A stretch of DNA of 64,000 bases from Pseudomonas syringae (lineage in GTDB: Bacteria; Pseudomonadota; Gammaproteobacteria; Pseudomonadales; Pseudomonadaceae), in contig NZ_JPQU01000089.1 in the NCBI RefSeq assembly GCF_000737245.1, positions 62,001 to 126,000 on the forward strand, written 5' to 3'. Position numbers and translations under genes: made by a program. Within the stretch, counting starts at the first letter, position 1; the number at the start of each line of letters is the position of its first letter. Below, in pieces: positions 51,320 through 60,969 of this stretch. The notes beneath the pieces were generated by a model. It made no database searches, was not told the origin of the DNA, and worked only from the letters and a program-made list of their open reading frames with translations.

Positions 51320-53128
51320 ATGCCCGGTGAAGGCAGCCTGTTACAGGCCGCAGTCGTATTTTTGTTCGCCGCCGTTTTGGCCGTGCCATTGGCCAAGCGC
51401 CTGCAGCTGGGCGCGGTGATCGGTTATCTGATTGCCGGGGTCCTGATCGGTCCCTCGGTACTGGGGCTGATCGGCAACCCGGAAAGCGTCAGCCACATTT
51501 CCGAGCTTGGCGTGGTTTTGCTTCTTTTTATTATCGGCCTTGAGCTCTCACCTAAACGTTTATGGGTGATGCGCAAGGCAGTGTTCGGGGTCGGGATGGC
51601 TCAGGTGCTGCTGACCGGGCTGGTGATCGGTACTGTCGCCCTACTGATCTTTGGCCAATCCCTCAACACTGCGGTAGTGCTGGGCCTGGGTCTGGCGCTC
51701 TCTTCCACAGCGTTTGGCCTGCAAAGCCTGGCTGAGCGCAAGGAACTGAACAGCCCCCACGGGCGACTGGCTTTCGCGATTCTCTTGTTCCAGGATATTG
51801 CTGCGATTCCCTTGATCGCGATGGTGCCGTTGCTGGCGGGTGCCGATCACAATCTCAGCGCCAGCGACGGTTTGACCCATGGCCTGGAAGTGCTCGGCGT
51901 CATCGCGATTGTCGTGGTCGGTGGACGTTATCTGTTGCGCCCGGTATTTCGCATCGTTGCCAAGACAAAAATCCAGGAAGTGTCCACCGCGACGGCGTTG
52001 CTGGTGGTGATTGGCACGGCCTGGCTGATGGATCTTGTGGGCGTGTCCATGGCCCTCGGCGCCTTCCTCGCTGGCTTGCTGCTGGCCGACTCCGAATACC
52101 GTCACGAACTCGAATCCCAGATCGAGCCTTTCAAGGGCCTGCTGCTGGGCCTTTTTTTCATGAGCGTCGGCATGGGTGCCAATCTCGGTCTGCTCCTGAG
52201 TGAGCCGCTGGTCGTCCTGGCACTGACGCTGCTGCTGATTTTTATCAAGTTGCCGTTGTTGTTCATTGTCGGCCGACTGGCGGGTGGGCTGGGCAAGGAA
52301 AGTGCCCTGCGCCTGGGCATCGTGCTGGCGGCGGGCGGTGAGTTCGCCTTCGTAGTGTTCAAGATCGGCAGCCAGCAAGGGCTGTTCGATGCCCGGCTCT
52401 ACGACACGCTGGTGCTGACCATCACGCTGTCCATGGCATTGACGCCGCTGTTGCTGCTGGCAATTGCCCACGTGTTCAAGCCCAAACCCGTGAACGTTGA
52501 AATACCGGACGAATATCGCGACATCAACACGGACGCGCCGCGGGTGGTCATTGCCGGTATGGGTCGCATGGGGCAGATCGTGGCGCGGATTCTGCGGGCA
52601 CAAAACATTCCGTTTGTTGCCTTGGATACCGCCGTGGAGTCCATCGAATTTTCCCGCAGCTTCGGCAATGTACCGGTGTTTTACGGTGATCCACTGCGCC
52701 CGGAAATCCTGCGTGCCGCCAAGGTCGAGCAGGCTGAATTTTTCATCATTGCCACCGATGACCCGGACATCAACATCAAAACCGCCGAGCTGGTGCGCAA
52801 GCTCTACCCGAACATGAAAATCATCGCCCGCGCCCGTAACCGACAACACGTCCACCGCCTGATCGACGTCGGTGCGCAGGCGGTGCGTGAGACGTTCTAT
52901 TCAAGCCTGGAAATGAGCCGCAAGACCCTGATTGGGCTGGGCTTGAGCCAGACTCAGGCAGATGCCCGCATAGAACGCTTCAAACGCCACGACGAACAGG
53001 TGCTGGCGGCCCAGCATCTGGTCTATGACGACGCGGCCAAAGTCCTGCAGACGGCGCGGGAAGCGAGGAAAGAGCTGGCGCAACTGTTCGAAGCTGACCG
53101 GATCGAGGAGGAAGCGGTCAAGGATTGA
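51320..53128 (+). CDS. monovalent cation:proton antiporter with RCK domain (KefB/KefC/YbaL type)
   Basis: A 602-residue CPA2-family transporter. About twelve helices fill residues 1-385, with LGLALSSTAFGLQSLAER and FQDIAAIPLIAMVP as typical segments. The RCK/TrkA-N domain follows (RVVIAGMGRMGQIVARILRA, about residues 415-435, with GDPLRPEILRAAKVE) and binds a nucleotide or glutathione adduct in Kef. An acidic tail ends the protein. The ATG at 51320 has AAGGAG upstream. Potassium efflux during electrophile stress is the family role; no KefF/KefG partner gene is nearby. Confidence 0.9.
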   Translation: MPGEGSLLQAAVVFLFAAVLAVPLAKRLQLGAVIGYLIAGVLIGPSVLGLIGNPESVSHISELGVVLLLFIIGLELSPKRLWVMRKAVFGVGMAQVLLTGLVIGTVALLIFGQSLNTAVVLGLGLALSSTAFGLQSLAERKELNSPHGRLAFAILLFQDIAAIPLIAMVPLLAGADHNLSASDGLTHGLEVLGVIAIVVVGGRYLLRPVFRIVAKTKIQEVSTATALLVVIGTAWLMDLVGVSMALGAFLAGLLLADSEYRHELESQIEPFKGLLLGLFFMSVGMGANLGLLLSEPLVVLALTLLLIFIKLPLLFIVGRLAGGLGKESALRLGIVLAAGGEFAFVVFKIGSQQGLFDARLYDTLVLTITLSMALTPLLLLAIAHVFKPKPVNVEIPDEYRDINTDAPRVVIAGMGRMGQIVARILRAQNIPFVALDTAVESIEFSRSFGNVPVFYGDPLRPEILRAAKVEQAEFFIIATDDPDINIKTAELVRKLYPNMKIIARARNRQHVHRLIDVGAQAVRETFYSSLEMSRKTLIGLGLSQTQADARIERFKRHDEQVLAAQHLVYDDAAKVLQTAREARKELAQLFEADRIEEEAVKD

Positions 53129-53188
53129 GGTGGAATGCGCTCCGATGCGGGAGCATTCGATGCGGGTCCTGCAAAGGAATGCAGTCCT

Positions 53189-53277
53189 GTGGGAGCAAGC
53201 TTGCTTGCGAAAGCGGCGGTTCAGCTTTAGAGATGTGGTGCCTACCCCTGCCTCTTCCCGAGCAAGCTCGCTCCCAC
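53189..53277. repeat. REPIN, GTGGGAGCAAGC family
   Basis: GTGGGAGCAAGCTTGCTTGCG (5' part, split) and CGAGCAAGCTCGCTCCCAC form an inverted pair between the Kef-type and glycosyltransferase genes, 47 bases apart. It belongs to a different family from the REPINs at 49907 and 58799. Confidence 0.75.
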
Positions 53278-53328
53278 TGAGCACCGCTGCCCTACAGAAA
53301 CCGCCTTCCGGCAGACGCGCACCAAACC

Positions 53329-54252
53329 TCACGCATATGGCCCATCCCAATACCGGCCGTGCATCCCGAGTTTTTTCTTGAGACGGGTCGGCAAGCGGTG
53401 CTCTTGCTTACTGAGCTTGTAAGCCAGCAGTTTCGCTGCGTTGCGGATAAATGACAGGGGCCAGAGCAGCATGCGGCGGCGGCCGAGGAATTCCAGCTCG
53501 GACTTCACGTAACGCATGCCCTCCCCGGCAATCCCGCCGAACGTTGCATAAATCCAGGCCTCCCGAGACTGAAAAACACCAATATCGAAGTAGCGGCGAA
53601 ATTCTTCGGCGATGGTGTAATTGTGCGAATGGCGGCAGATAGCCGAACCTTCGTAAGCCACTTTCCAGCCGTCCAGAAGCATTTTGGCCGTGACGTACAT
53701 GTCCTCAGACAAAATCACATGAGGCGGGAAGCCTCCCACAGCCAGCAACGCTTCGCGGCGATAGGCCGCAAAGGAATTGGACATGAAAGGCGTCTTGATG
53801 CCCAAGGCTGGGGCATCTTCAAGGGTTTTGATCTGCGAGACCGGCGGGTAATTGAACAGCCGTGCATGCTGAGCAAGCAGGCTGGCGTTCTTGTGCGGTA
53901 ATTGGCGCCCGCACACTGCACCGATCTGCGGGTCTGCGAACGGCAGCAGAATATTGGCAATGGCCTGGATGTCCTCGACATAAGCGTCCTGTGTCATGAA
54001 GACATAGACGTCATAGTCAGGGTTGAAGTCCACCATCATTTGCCGGGTGCCGCCGTGGTTGAAATCCTTGCTGTCGATACGCGTCACGTTCTCGCAGCGG
54101 GAGCGGGCAAGCTCCAGTGTGCCGTCGGTTGAACTGGAATCAACGATCAGCGTGTCAAAGGCTGCGGTCTGGGTCGCCAGGGAATCCAGCAACCGCTTTA
54201 AATCCTTGCACCCGTTGTAGGTCGGGATAACACAGGCCACTCTCAAGTCCGC
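53329..54252 (-). CDS. family 2 glycosyltransferase
   Basis: A 307-residue GT-A enzyme. The start ACVIPTYNGCKDLKRLLDSL with DTLIVDSSSTDGTLELA gives the nucleotide-sugar site. YVFMTQDAYVED holds the DxD-like acidic pair, and CGRQLPHKNA fits rhamnosyltransferase-type members. Product and partner genes are not next to it. GGAG precedes the ATG at 54252. Confidence 0.87.
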   Translation of the reverse strand, partial: ADLRVACVIPTYNGCKDLKRLLDSLATQTAAFDTLIVDSSSTDGTLELARSRCENVTRIDSKDFNHGGTRQMMVDFNPDYDVYVFMTQDAYVEDIQAIANILLPFADPQIGAVCGRQLPHKNASLLAQHARLFNYPPVSQIKTLEDAPALGIKTPFMSNSFAAYRREALLAVGGFPPHVILSEDMYVTAKMLLDGWKVAYEGSAICRHSHNYTIAEEFRRYFDIGVFQSREAWIYATFGGIAGEGMRYVKSELEFLGRRRMLLWPLSFIRNAAKLLAYKLSKQEHRLPTRLKKKLGMHGRYWDGPYA

Positions 54253-54341
54253 CATAACAAAACTCCAGGGCCAAAACCGGATGCCCAATCTGTCAGCGCG
54301 TTTGAGGGTAGCCTATGCCTGCGCTTACTACCATGTGAGGG

Positions 54342-55544
54342 TCAGCCCAGCACCTCACTCAAAGGAATGAAATTCACCCACCCACCTTCCGCTACCGTGC
54401 TGTCCTCCCGAACCTCGATCAACCCATCAGCCCAGGCAGCACTGCGCAACACCCCGGAGCTCTGGTTCTTGTAAAACACCGCCCGCCCCTGCTCCAGACG
54501 CCCGCGCAAATACTCGCGGCGGCTCCCCGGTCTGGTCCAGGCAAAGCCCGCCGGGACCGGGAACTGCAGCGGTGTAACATCGCTCACGCCTTGGCGGCGG
54601 AGCAGATAAGGCCTAGCCAACAACGCAAAGGTCACCAGCGTCGAGGCCGGGTTACCCGGCAGCCCGATCACTGGAACGCCTCGAAAATGGCCAAACGTCA
54701 GCGGTTTGCCGGGCTTGATCGCCAGCTTCCACAGCGCCAGTTCACCCTCTTCGCGCAGCGCATGCCCGAGAAAATCGGCTTCCCCCACGGAAACACCGCC
54801 GGTGGACAGAATCAGGTCCACATCGTTGAGCGACCCCAGCGCAGTACGGGTTTTCTCCAGGTCGTCGGGCAGAATTCCGGCATCTACGACCGCGCATTCC
54901 AGGCGTTTGAGCCAGCTGCACAGCAGCACTCGATTGCTGTTGTAGATTTGCCCTGGGCCCAGAGGCTGGCCAGGCTCGATGAGTTCATCGCCCGTGGACA
55001 GCACGGCAACCCGCACTCGCCTGACCACTTCAAGAGAAGCCAGCCCAAGCGACGCAGCCAAGCCCAGTTCGATGGGACCTAGACGGGTGCCCGCAGCCAG
55101 CACCTTGTCACCGATCCGGGTTTCCTGGCCTTGGGGACGAATATTCTGGCCGGGCTCCAGGGCTTCGACGAAACCTACTCGTTCGTCAGCAAATACCCGG
55201 GCGTTTTCCTGCATCTCAACGCAGTCGGCGCCTTCCGGTACCGGGGCACCGGTGAAGATGCGCGCACAAGTGCCCGGCGCCAGTGGCTCTGGAGCCTGAC
55301 CGGCAAAAACCCGCTGGCTGACGCGGAGCGGTTCACCGGTCCAGTCAGCCAGACGCAACGCATAACCGTCCATAGCGCTGTTGGGCCAGGGAGGCAGATC
55401 AAGGGTCGCGACCATATCCTGCGCCAGTACCCGCCCTTGAGCGTCGGCAAGCTGCACGCTCTCACACTCGTTGATGGGCGCAGCCTCGGCCATTTCCAGC
55501 AAACGTGCCAGCGCCTCTTCGACGGGCATCAAGGGCTTGTGCAT
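54342..55544 (-). CDS. moeA: molybdopterin molybdenumtransferase
   Basis: A 400-residue protein that inserts molybdate into adenylated molybdopterin. Domains 1-2 with NSAMDGYALR, the MoCF domain with VLSTGDELIEPGQPLGPGQI, DLILSTGGVSVGEADF and LPGNPAST, and the C-terminal beta domain are all present. The start at 55544 lies seven bases after the moaB stop; MPVEEALARL at 55529 is an alternative. Confidence 0.95.
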   Translation of the reverse strand: MHKPLMPVEEALARLLEMAEAAPINECESVQLADAQGRVLAQDMVATLDLPPWPNSAMDGYALRLADWTGEPLRVSQRVFAGQAPEPLAPGTCARIFTGAPVPEGADCVEMQENARVFADERVGFVEALEPGQNIRPQGQETRIGDKVLAAGTRLGPIELGLAASLGLASLEVVRRVRVAVLSTGDELIEPGQPLGPGQIYNSNRVLLCSWLKRLECAVVDAGILPDDLEKTRTALGSLNDVDLILSTGGVSVGEADFLGHALREEGELALWKLAIKPGKPLTFGHFRGVPVIGLPGNPASTLVTFALLARPYLLRRQGVSDVTPLQFPVPAGFAWTRPGSRREYLRGRLEQGRAVFYKNQSSGVLRSAAWADGLIEVREDSTVAEGGWVNFIPLSEVLG

Positions 55545-55551
55545 GGGCGTT

Positions 55552-56091
55552 TTATCCACGGGTCGCGCAGGGCTCGGCCTGCTTGAGATGAGGTACGAAA
55601 TTGCACGGACGGAAGCGCGAATCCAGTTGTTGAGCCAGGATGCCATCCCAGCCAGTGCGCACCGCATTGGTAGAACCCGGCAGACAGCAAACCAGGGTGC
55701 CATTGGCTAACCCGGCAAGCGCTCGGGACTGAATGGTTGAAGTGCCGATATCCGGTACTGAAATCTGCCGGAATAATTCACCGAAACCATCGACCTGCTT
55801 GTCCAGCAGGCAGGCGACGGCTTCGGGTGTGCTGTCGCGCCCAGTGAAACCAGTGCCGCCGGTGATCAGCACCACTTGCACTTCATCATCGGCAATCCAG
55901 CCAGCGACCTTCGCGCGGATTTTATACAGGTCATCCTTAAGCAGAACGCGCTCGATCAGGCTGTGGCCAGCCTCGGTCAGGCGGTCAACAAACATCTGGC
56001 CAGAAGTATCGGTTTCCCGCGTGCGGGTATCGCTGACGGTCAGAACAGCAATATTCAAGGGTACAAAGGGGGTGTCAGCCTTGGCTTTCAT
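55552..56091 (-). CDS. moaB: molybdenum cofactor biosynthesis protein B
   Basis: A 179-residue MoaB/MogA-family protein. IAVLTVSDTRTRETDTSGQM begins the fold, and VLITGGTGFTGRDSTPEA carries the conserved GGTG motif. It probably adenylates molybdopterin. It sits directly before moeA and diverges from mobA. Confidence 0.95.
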   Translation of the reverse strand: MKAKADTPFVPLNIAVLTVSDTRTRETDTSGQMFVDRLTEAGHSLIERVLLKDDLYKIRAKVAGWIADDEVQVVLITGGTGFTGRDSTPEAVACLLDKQVDGFGELFRQISVPDIGTSTIQSRALAGLANGTLVCCLPGSTNAVRTGWDGILAQQLDSRFRPCNFVPHLKQAEPCATRG

Positions 56092-56169
56092 TGGCTCAAT
56101 CCAGTTGTAGGGGAATCAGGCCGGTGTTATATCACAGCACTCCTTTTTCCTGCTTTGGTTGAGTCTCAC

Positions 56170-56763
56170 ATGCCTGCTTCTAGCCCCTTTGCTCCGTGCT
56201 CGATCCTGCTGCTGGCCGGTGGTCAGGGGCAACGTATGGGTGGCCGGGACAAGGGCCTGATCGACTGGCGAGGAGAACCGCTGATTCAGCATCTGCATCG
56301 TTTGACCCGGCCACTGACCGACGACCTGATCATCTCCTGCAATCGCAATCTGGAGCAGTACGCCGTTTTTGCGGACCAGTTGGTTCAGGACGGCAATGAC
56401 GACTTTCACGGCCCCTTTGCCGGGATTCGTGCCGCGCTACCGTTGGCACGACATCCCTACTTGGTGGTTCTGCCCTGTGATGTACCATTGATCGATCTTT
56501 CACTGCTCGATGAGCTGCGCACAACCTCCCGACAATACCCTCGGCAACCCGTCATGGTCCGCAGCGGCGAACACTGGCAACCGTTGTTGTGCGTAATCCC
56601 GACCTGCCACGCAGCCGCGTTCGAGGCGGCGTGGCAGAACGGTGAGCGTAGCCCGCGAAGGATTATGCAACAACTCGGCGCGGTCGCCGTAAACTGCGCT
56701 GCTGACGATCCTCGCCTGGCCAATCTCAACACCCCGCAATTACTGACCCAGATCACCGGCTGA
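56170..56763 (+). CDS. mobA: molybdenum cofactor guanylyltransferase
   Basis: A 197-residue enzyme that joins GMP to molybdenum cofactor. The GTP site LLLAGGQGQRMGGRDKGLID lies near residues 13-32. FAGIRAALPLARHPYLVVLP and CDVPLID carry the metal Asp. It is divergent from moaB-moeA across 78 bp, so the three cofactor genes form one locus. Confidence 0.95.
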   Translation: MPASSPFAPCSILLLAGGQGQRMGGRDKGLIDWRGEPLIQHLHRLTRPLTDDLIISCNRNLEQYAVFADQLVQDGNDDFHGPFAGIRAALPLARHPYLVVLPCDVPLIDLSLLDELRTTSRQYPRQPVMVRSGEHWQPLLCVIPTCHAAAFEAAWQNGERSPRRIMQQLGAVAVNCAADDPRLANLNTPQLLTQITG

Positions 56764-56860
56764 ACGCTTGCCGGTCATAACGACTACCCTTTCATGGAAC
56801 TTGCACACAGCCTGTACGTCTGAACGTCAGTTAACCAAGAATCCATCTGGAGACACAGTA

Positions 56861-57085
56861 ATGAAACAACGGACCCTTCCCGCTGCATTTTTGCTCGCAC
56901 TGGGCCTCGCCTCCCTCGCTGGCTGCGCTTCGCCAACTGTGATCACCCTGACCGATGGCCGGGAAATCCAGGCCGTAGACACGCCTAAATATGACGAAGA
57001 TTCAGGTTTCTACGAGTTTGAGCAACTCGACGGCAAGCAAACTCGTGTCAATAAAGATCAGGTACGTACCGTCAAGGATCTCTGA
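56861..57085 (+). CDS. YgdI/YgdR-type lipoprotein
   Basis: A 74-residue lipoprotein with the lipobox SLAGC (Cys near residue 22). The mature part, VITLTDGREIQAVDTPKYDE and FEQLDGKQTRVNKDQV, matches the SH3-like YgdI/YgdR (DUF903) family of the envelope. A GGAG site precedes the ATG. A strong terminator follows. Confidence 0.9.
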   Translation: MKQRTLPAAFLLALGLASLAGCASPTVITLTDGREIQAVDTPKYDEDSGFYEFEQLDGKQTRVNKDQVRTVKDL

Positions 57086-57113
57086 TCTTCCATGACGCAG
57101 TAGACGTAGACGT

Positions 57114-57142
57114 AAAAAAACCCGCTGATGGCGGGTTTTTTT
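57114..57142. terminator. bidirectional terminator
   Basis: AAAAAAACCCGC pairs with GCGGGTTTTTTTT around TGATG, between the convergent lipoprotein and pseudouridine-synthase genes. Confidence 0.85.
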
Positions 57143-57162
57143 TGGCTGTTTTATAACTGGAG

Positions 57163-58053
57163 CTACCAGTCGAGCTTGATCTCGCTGTCAAACTGCCGGG
57201 ATTCTCCGGTCACAGGATCAATGAAACGCAAGCTCTGGGCCAGTAACTTCAGCGGATTGGCATAGTCATCCACTGCGTCCTTGATCACTTCGGGATAGAA
57301 AGGATCATTGCAGATGGCAGCGCCTAATGCGGCCATGTGGACACGCAACTGATGTTTTTTGCCTGTCACCGGGCTCAACCCGTAGCGCCACAGATCACCG
57401 TTACGCTCGCACACTTCAATCGCCGTTTCGGTATTGCTCATCCCCTCGCCTTCTTGCATGCGGAAAAATGGCTCGCCGTCCACCAGCCGGCTTTTGTGTA
57501 CACGGGGGAAACTCACGCCCGGCAAAGCAGCAGCAATGGCTTCATAACGCTTGTCGATTTTTCGGGTCGGAAACAAGGACTGGTAAGCAGAACGCGTCTG
57601 TCGATTGGCCGAAAAAAGCACCAGACCGGCAGTGTGGCGATCAATGCGATGCAATGGCACAAGATCGGGGTTGTCCAGACGGCGAATCAAACGCCTGAGC
57701 AGCGTCTGCTCGACGTACTCACCGGCGGGCGTCACCGGCAGGAAGTGCGGCTTATCCGCGACCACCAGATGCTCGTCGGCATACAGAATGGATTCCAGTA
57801 CTGGGATCGGCGTTTCGTTGGGCACTTCTCTGAAGTAGTGGATCCGCAGCCCTTCCTTGTAAGCCAGACTCGCATCGATAGGCGACCCAGCGCCATCGAG
57901 CACTCGCCCCCGCGAGATGCGATCCAACCATTGCTCGCGGCTGACTGCGCTGAAATGCGTGCATAGACAGTCCAGCACTGTCGCCCAGCTTCCGGGAGGC
58001 AAATACAAGGTGCTGGCCTGAAGGCTGGCGGCGGAGAAAACAGACTCGGACAT
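57163..58053 (-). CDS. RluA-family RNA pseudouridine synthase
   Basis: A 296-residue enzyme turning uridine into pseudouridine in rRNA or tRNA. The catalytic Asp lies in LHRIDRHTAGLVLFS (about residues 135-149), with DKPHFLPVTPAG before and KKHQLRVHMAALG after. No S4 domain is obvious. The ATG at 58053 is used; the 12 codons before it lack support. Confidence 0.9.
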   Translation of the reverse strand: MSESVFSAASLQASTLYLPPGSWATVLDCLCTHFSAVSREQWLDRISRGRVLDGAGSPIDASLAYKEGLRIHYFREVPNETPIPVLESILYADEHLVVADKPHFLPVTPAGEYVEQTLLRRLIRRLDNPDLVPLHRIDRHTAGLVLFSANRQTRSAYQSLFPTRKIDKRYEAIAAALPGVSFPRVHKSRLVDGEPFFRMQEGEGMSNTETAIEVCERNGDLWRYGLSPVTGKKHQLRVHMAALGAAICNDPFYPEVIKDAVDDYANPLKLLAQSLRFIDPVTGESRQFDSEIKLDW

Positions 58054-58124
58054 GCGCGAACTCTTGGGTGACGAGCGCGGCATTATCACCCAGGAATTCC
58101 TCAGAGACTAATCAGCTGACTGCC

Positions 58125-58649
58125 CTAAATGACGCCACAAGCCATACGGTCACCGCCGCCGCCCAAAGGCTTGGGCATGTCCGAATGATTGTCGCCACCG
58201 GCGTGCACCATCAAGGCATGACCTTTGACGTCTTTGAGTGTCTTCAAACGCGGGGCCAGCACTGGGTAAGTCGCCATACCATCAGCCGTAACGTAGATCG
58301 CTGGGAGATCACCCAGATGACCCTCCGCGTACGGGCCTAAATGCTTGCCGTTTTTCTTCGGATCCCAGTGACCACCGGCTGCCTGAGCTGCAACCTTCAC
58401 ACCGTCTTTGGTGGCGGTTTCACAACTGGCGTTCTCGTGAACATGAAAGCCATGAACACCGGCAGGCAAAGATTTCAGACTCGGAGTAAACAATAGGCCA
58501 TAGGCGGTTTCGGTAATGATTACTTCGCCAATCGGCTGAGGGGCTTCGGTCGTGCTTACAAGGTTGATAGGCACCGAAAGCGTGTCGGCAACAGCGCTGT
58601 TAAGGGAGAAAGCACCGATCAGACCAATCCAGAGATAAGATTTCATCAT
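58125..58649 (-). CDS. sodC: periplasmic copper/zinc superoxide dismutase
   Basis: A 174-residue secreted enzyme removing superoxide. The signal peptide ends near residue 21 (SAVADT). Metal ligands appear in GFHVHENASC, GGHWDP, HLGDLPAIYV and HALMVHAGGDNHSD, with the disulfide Cys in NASCE and MACGV. The start is one of two tandem ATGs (58649 or 58646). Confidence 0.96.
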   Translation of the reverse strand: MMKSYLWIGLIGAFSLNSAVADTLSVPINLVSTTEAPQPIGEVIITETAYGLLFTPSLKSLPAGVHGFHVHENASCETATKDGVKVAAQAAGGHWDPKKNGKHLGPYAEGHLGDLPAIYVTADGMATYPVLAPRLKTLKDVKGHALMVHAGGDNHSDMPKPLGGGGDRMACGVI

Positions 58650-58798
58650 TCGTCCATTTGCTGAGAAATTTGCAAGACAGGCCAGATACGACCTGTCAGA
58701 TGAAGGTTCGTACCTCATGTTCTACTCCTCAAGGCGGACAAAGTTCCTTCGAATAGTGCTTCCGTGTTTTGCAGATGTTATGAGCGGCGCAGTATCTG

Positions 58799-58885
58799 TG
58801 GGACCGGCTTTAGCCGGGAAGGCATTATTTCAGAAGACGCATTGCTGCGGTCATACCAGCCAATTCCCGGCAAAAGCCGGTCCCA
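58799..58885. repeat. REPIN, GTGGGACCGGC family
   Basis: Two 22-base arms (58799-58820 and 58864-58885) are inverted copies with one mismatch, 43 bases apart. The left arm matches the REPIN at 49907-50010. It separates sodC from the glutaredoxin-like gene. Confidence 0.85.
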
Positions 58886-58903
58886 GTGGTTGCATACTTC
58901 ATC

Positions 58904-59143
58904 TCAACACCTGAGAAACGCCACCACCTGATCCTGATCAAACGGCCAATCCAGCTCCGCCCCGGTATCAGTGCGGCGCAGCACCGGGATCCGCAGGCCA
59001 TATTCCTCGACCATCCCTTCGCTTTCGCCGATGTCCACAAGCTCAACCAGCAATCCATGCGCGACCAATGGCAATAATTCAGCTTCGGCAATCTCACACA
59101 GATGGCAACCCAAGGTGCCGAACAACTGGCATTCAGGCGACAT
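58904..59143 (-). CDS. glutaredoxin-like protein
   Basis: A 79-residue thioredoxin-fold protein of the DUF836 group. The active-site region reads FGTLGCHLCEIAEAEL, a CHLC motif at residues 12-15. The C-terminal LRIPVLRRTDTGAELDWPF fits the cis-Pro loop. GAGG precedes the ATG at 59143; upstream in-frame codons to 59422 are not coding by pattern. A redox role is inferred. Confidence 0.85.
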   Translation of the reverse strand: MSPECQLFGTLGCHLCEIAEAELLPLVAHGLLVELVDIGESEGMVEEYGLRIPVLRRTDTGAELDWPFDQDQVVAFLRC

Positions 59144-59211
59144 AACAATAACCTCGGAAGTAAGAACAGCCTTCAGTTTAGGCGCGGCCGAACCGCGTCG
59201 TCGATTGGGAT

Positions 59212-59868
59212 TCAATCCATTGTTTGGGGCAAGACGCGCCATTCCGGTTGCTTGAAGGCCTTGTCCGCTCCGGATATTTTCACGGAAATGCGGTCCAGAA
59301 TCGATTCCGCCGTGTACTTGGTAGTAGTGGTACTGATCGCAATGAACAGCAGCCCGGCCACCACCGCCGCAGACGGAATCCTGCCTGGACGTATATTTTC
59401 CAGACCGAAAAGAAACACGCATGCCCCGAGTGACCCCAGCAAAGCACCGGCGATGGCCTCAGGCAAGGGATGAATGTAAGGCGCGACGCAATAGACACTG
59501 AATGCCCACCCCACCGCCAAACCCAGCAATGCGGCGGGCCAGCGCAGGGCTGAATGCAATTGTCGTGCAAGCAGGCTCAGCCCTACGGTCAACACCAGGC
59601 AGGTGTTCATGGCATGCCCACTGAGCACGTAAATCCCCAGGCTTTCCAAGGCAACGCCCCAGCCTTTGAACAGGATTTTGCTGGCGACCACTAGCGAATA
59701 GACCACGAACAAAGTAGCTATCCACAGCAGCGCCGAACGACGCGAACGCGTCATCCACAACCAGCCGGTAATCACCAGCGCCGCCGGTAGCATCACGGTA
59801 ATTCCGCCGTAAGGCGTCAGCGTCATGGCAAGTTGAAGATCCAAGCGTTCTCCCATCAGCGACTTCAT
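59212..59868 (-). CDS. PAP2-family membrane phosphatase
   Basis: A 218-residue membrane protein with about six helices. ASKILFKGWGVALESLGIYV and LSGHAMNTCLVLTVG match the PAP2 motifs 1 and 2. The third motif is only partly seen in APYIHPLPEAIAGALLG, where His is present and the usual Arg is unclear. It may dephosphorylate a lipid phosphate such as undecaprenyl pyrophosphate. It lies ten bases after the acyltransferase stop on the same strand, so the two form an operon. Confidence 0.8.
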   Translation of the reverse strand: MKSLMGERLDLQLAMTLTPYGGITVMLPAALVITGWLWMTRSRRSALLWIATLFVVYSLVVASKILFKGWGVALESLGIYVLSGHAMNTCLVLTVGLSLLARQLHSALRWPAALLGLAVGWAFSVYCVAPYIHPLPEAIAGALLGSLGACVFLFGLENIRPGRIPSAAVVAGLLFIAISTTTTKYTAESILDRISVKISGADKAFKQPEWRVLPQTMD

Positions 59869-59877
59869 TGGCGAGCC

Positions 59878-60969
59878 TCAGTGCGCTCGCTCCATGCTCG
59901 TTGATTTTTTATGAAAATATCGCCGGGCAAATGCGGTTGCCCGGTCAAGTACAGGCTTTTCAAAACAGCGATAACCCACCCAGCCGTAGCACAGCACGGC
60001 GGCCATCATCAGCACGGTGAAGAAAATATTGTCCAGCAAAGTGTCATGACTGGCACCGAACCACTGCCAGACTCGGCCGATGACACCCAAAACCAGGAGA
60101 TGTGAAAGATATAAGGTGTAGGACATGTCACCGGTAAGCACCAGCGCTTTGGCCATCGCCACATGTTTACGACGCTCCAGCAAAGCCAGGGCAAACACTA
60201 TCACTCCGAACACCGCGCCTACTGCCAGCATTCGCGCAAGCCCATGGCCTTCGAACAGTCGCGCCATGGCGATCAGCGGGATCCCGCCCAACAATGCTAC
60301 CGCCAGCAGCCCCCACACGACCGAAGTGGGAATCCGCGCACTGTGACGGGAATAGAACAGCAGGGCCAGCGCCACGCCAGCGATAAACTCCAACGCATAG
60401 GGATGGAGGATGATTTGCAAAGCTGGAGGATAGACCTGCCAATCCTGAAATGCATTGAATAGCAGCAGAATTATTGCCCACCCCATCAGCATCCAGGGCA
60501 AAAGCTGCTCTTTGAAAAACAGCAGGCCGCTGAAGACCAGATAGAACCATAGCTCGAACACCAAAGACCAGGCCACCATGACCAGTAGCACCTGGTCGCT
60601 GGGCAACAGTAAAAAAGACATCCAGAGGTTCGAGGACCCGTGCGAGCTATTGACCATCCCCGGCTGAACCAGAAACACGCCCAGAGTAATAAAAAAATAC
60701 AACCAATAGGTGGGATAAATTCGCGAGACGCGGTTGAACACAAACCGCTTCGCCTCGGTAACACTCTGGAAACGCCCACGGCTGACAATCACCATCACAA
60801 AGCCACTGATGATGAAAAACAGATCAACCCCCAACTGGAAGAAATCCAGCCAGGACGGCAGCAGCAGATCGCCCGCGGAAAACTTCAGTTCAACCGACGT
60901 CATATGAAACAGCACGACGCCCAGTACTGCCACACCCCTTAGCCCTTGAAGGGAATACAGCCGCTCCAT
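59878..60969 (-). CDS. acyltransferase 3 family membrane protein
   Basis: A 363-residue inner-membrane O-acyltransferase with about ten helices. SLQGLRGVAVLGVVLFHM with the conserved His (residue 22 in that stretch) and FFIISGFVMVIVSRGRF with its Arg are the family marks. It probably adds acetyl or other acyl groups to an extracellular sugar. The start at 60969 has GGAG six bases upstream. Confidence 0.88.
   Translation of the reverse strand: MERLYSLQGLRGVAVLGVVLFHMTSVELKFSAGDLLLPSWLDFFQLGVDLFFIISGFVMVIVSRGRFQSVTEAKRFVFNRVSRIYPTYWLYFFITLGVFLVQPGMVNSSHGSSNLWMSFLLLPSDQVLLVMVAWSLVFELWFYLVFSGLLFFKEQLLPWMLMGWAIILLLFNAFQDWQVYPPALQIILHPYALEFIAGVALALLFYSRHSARIPTSVVWGLLAVALLGGIPLIAMARLFEGHGLARMLAVGAVFGVIVFALALLERRKHVAMAKALVLTGDMSYTLYLSHLLVLGVIGRVWQWFGASHDTLLDNIFFTVLMMAAVLCYGWVGYRCFEKPVLDRATAFARRYFHKKSTSMERAH

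Noticed and set aside
51641..52855. A 404-residue open frame on the minus strand
   Set aside because: It lies wholly inside the Kef-type antiporter gene, is rich in Gln, His and Arg as expected for an antisense frame of a GC-rich gene, and has no ribosome site or family.
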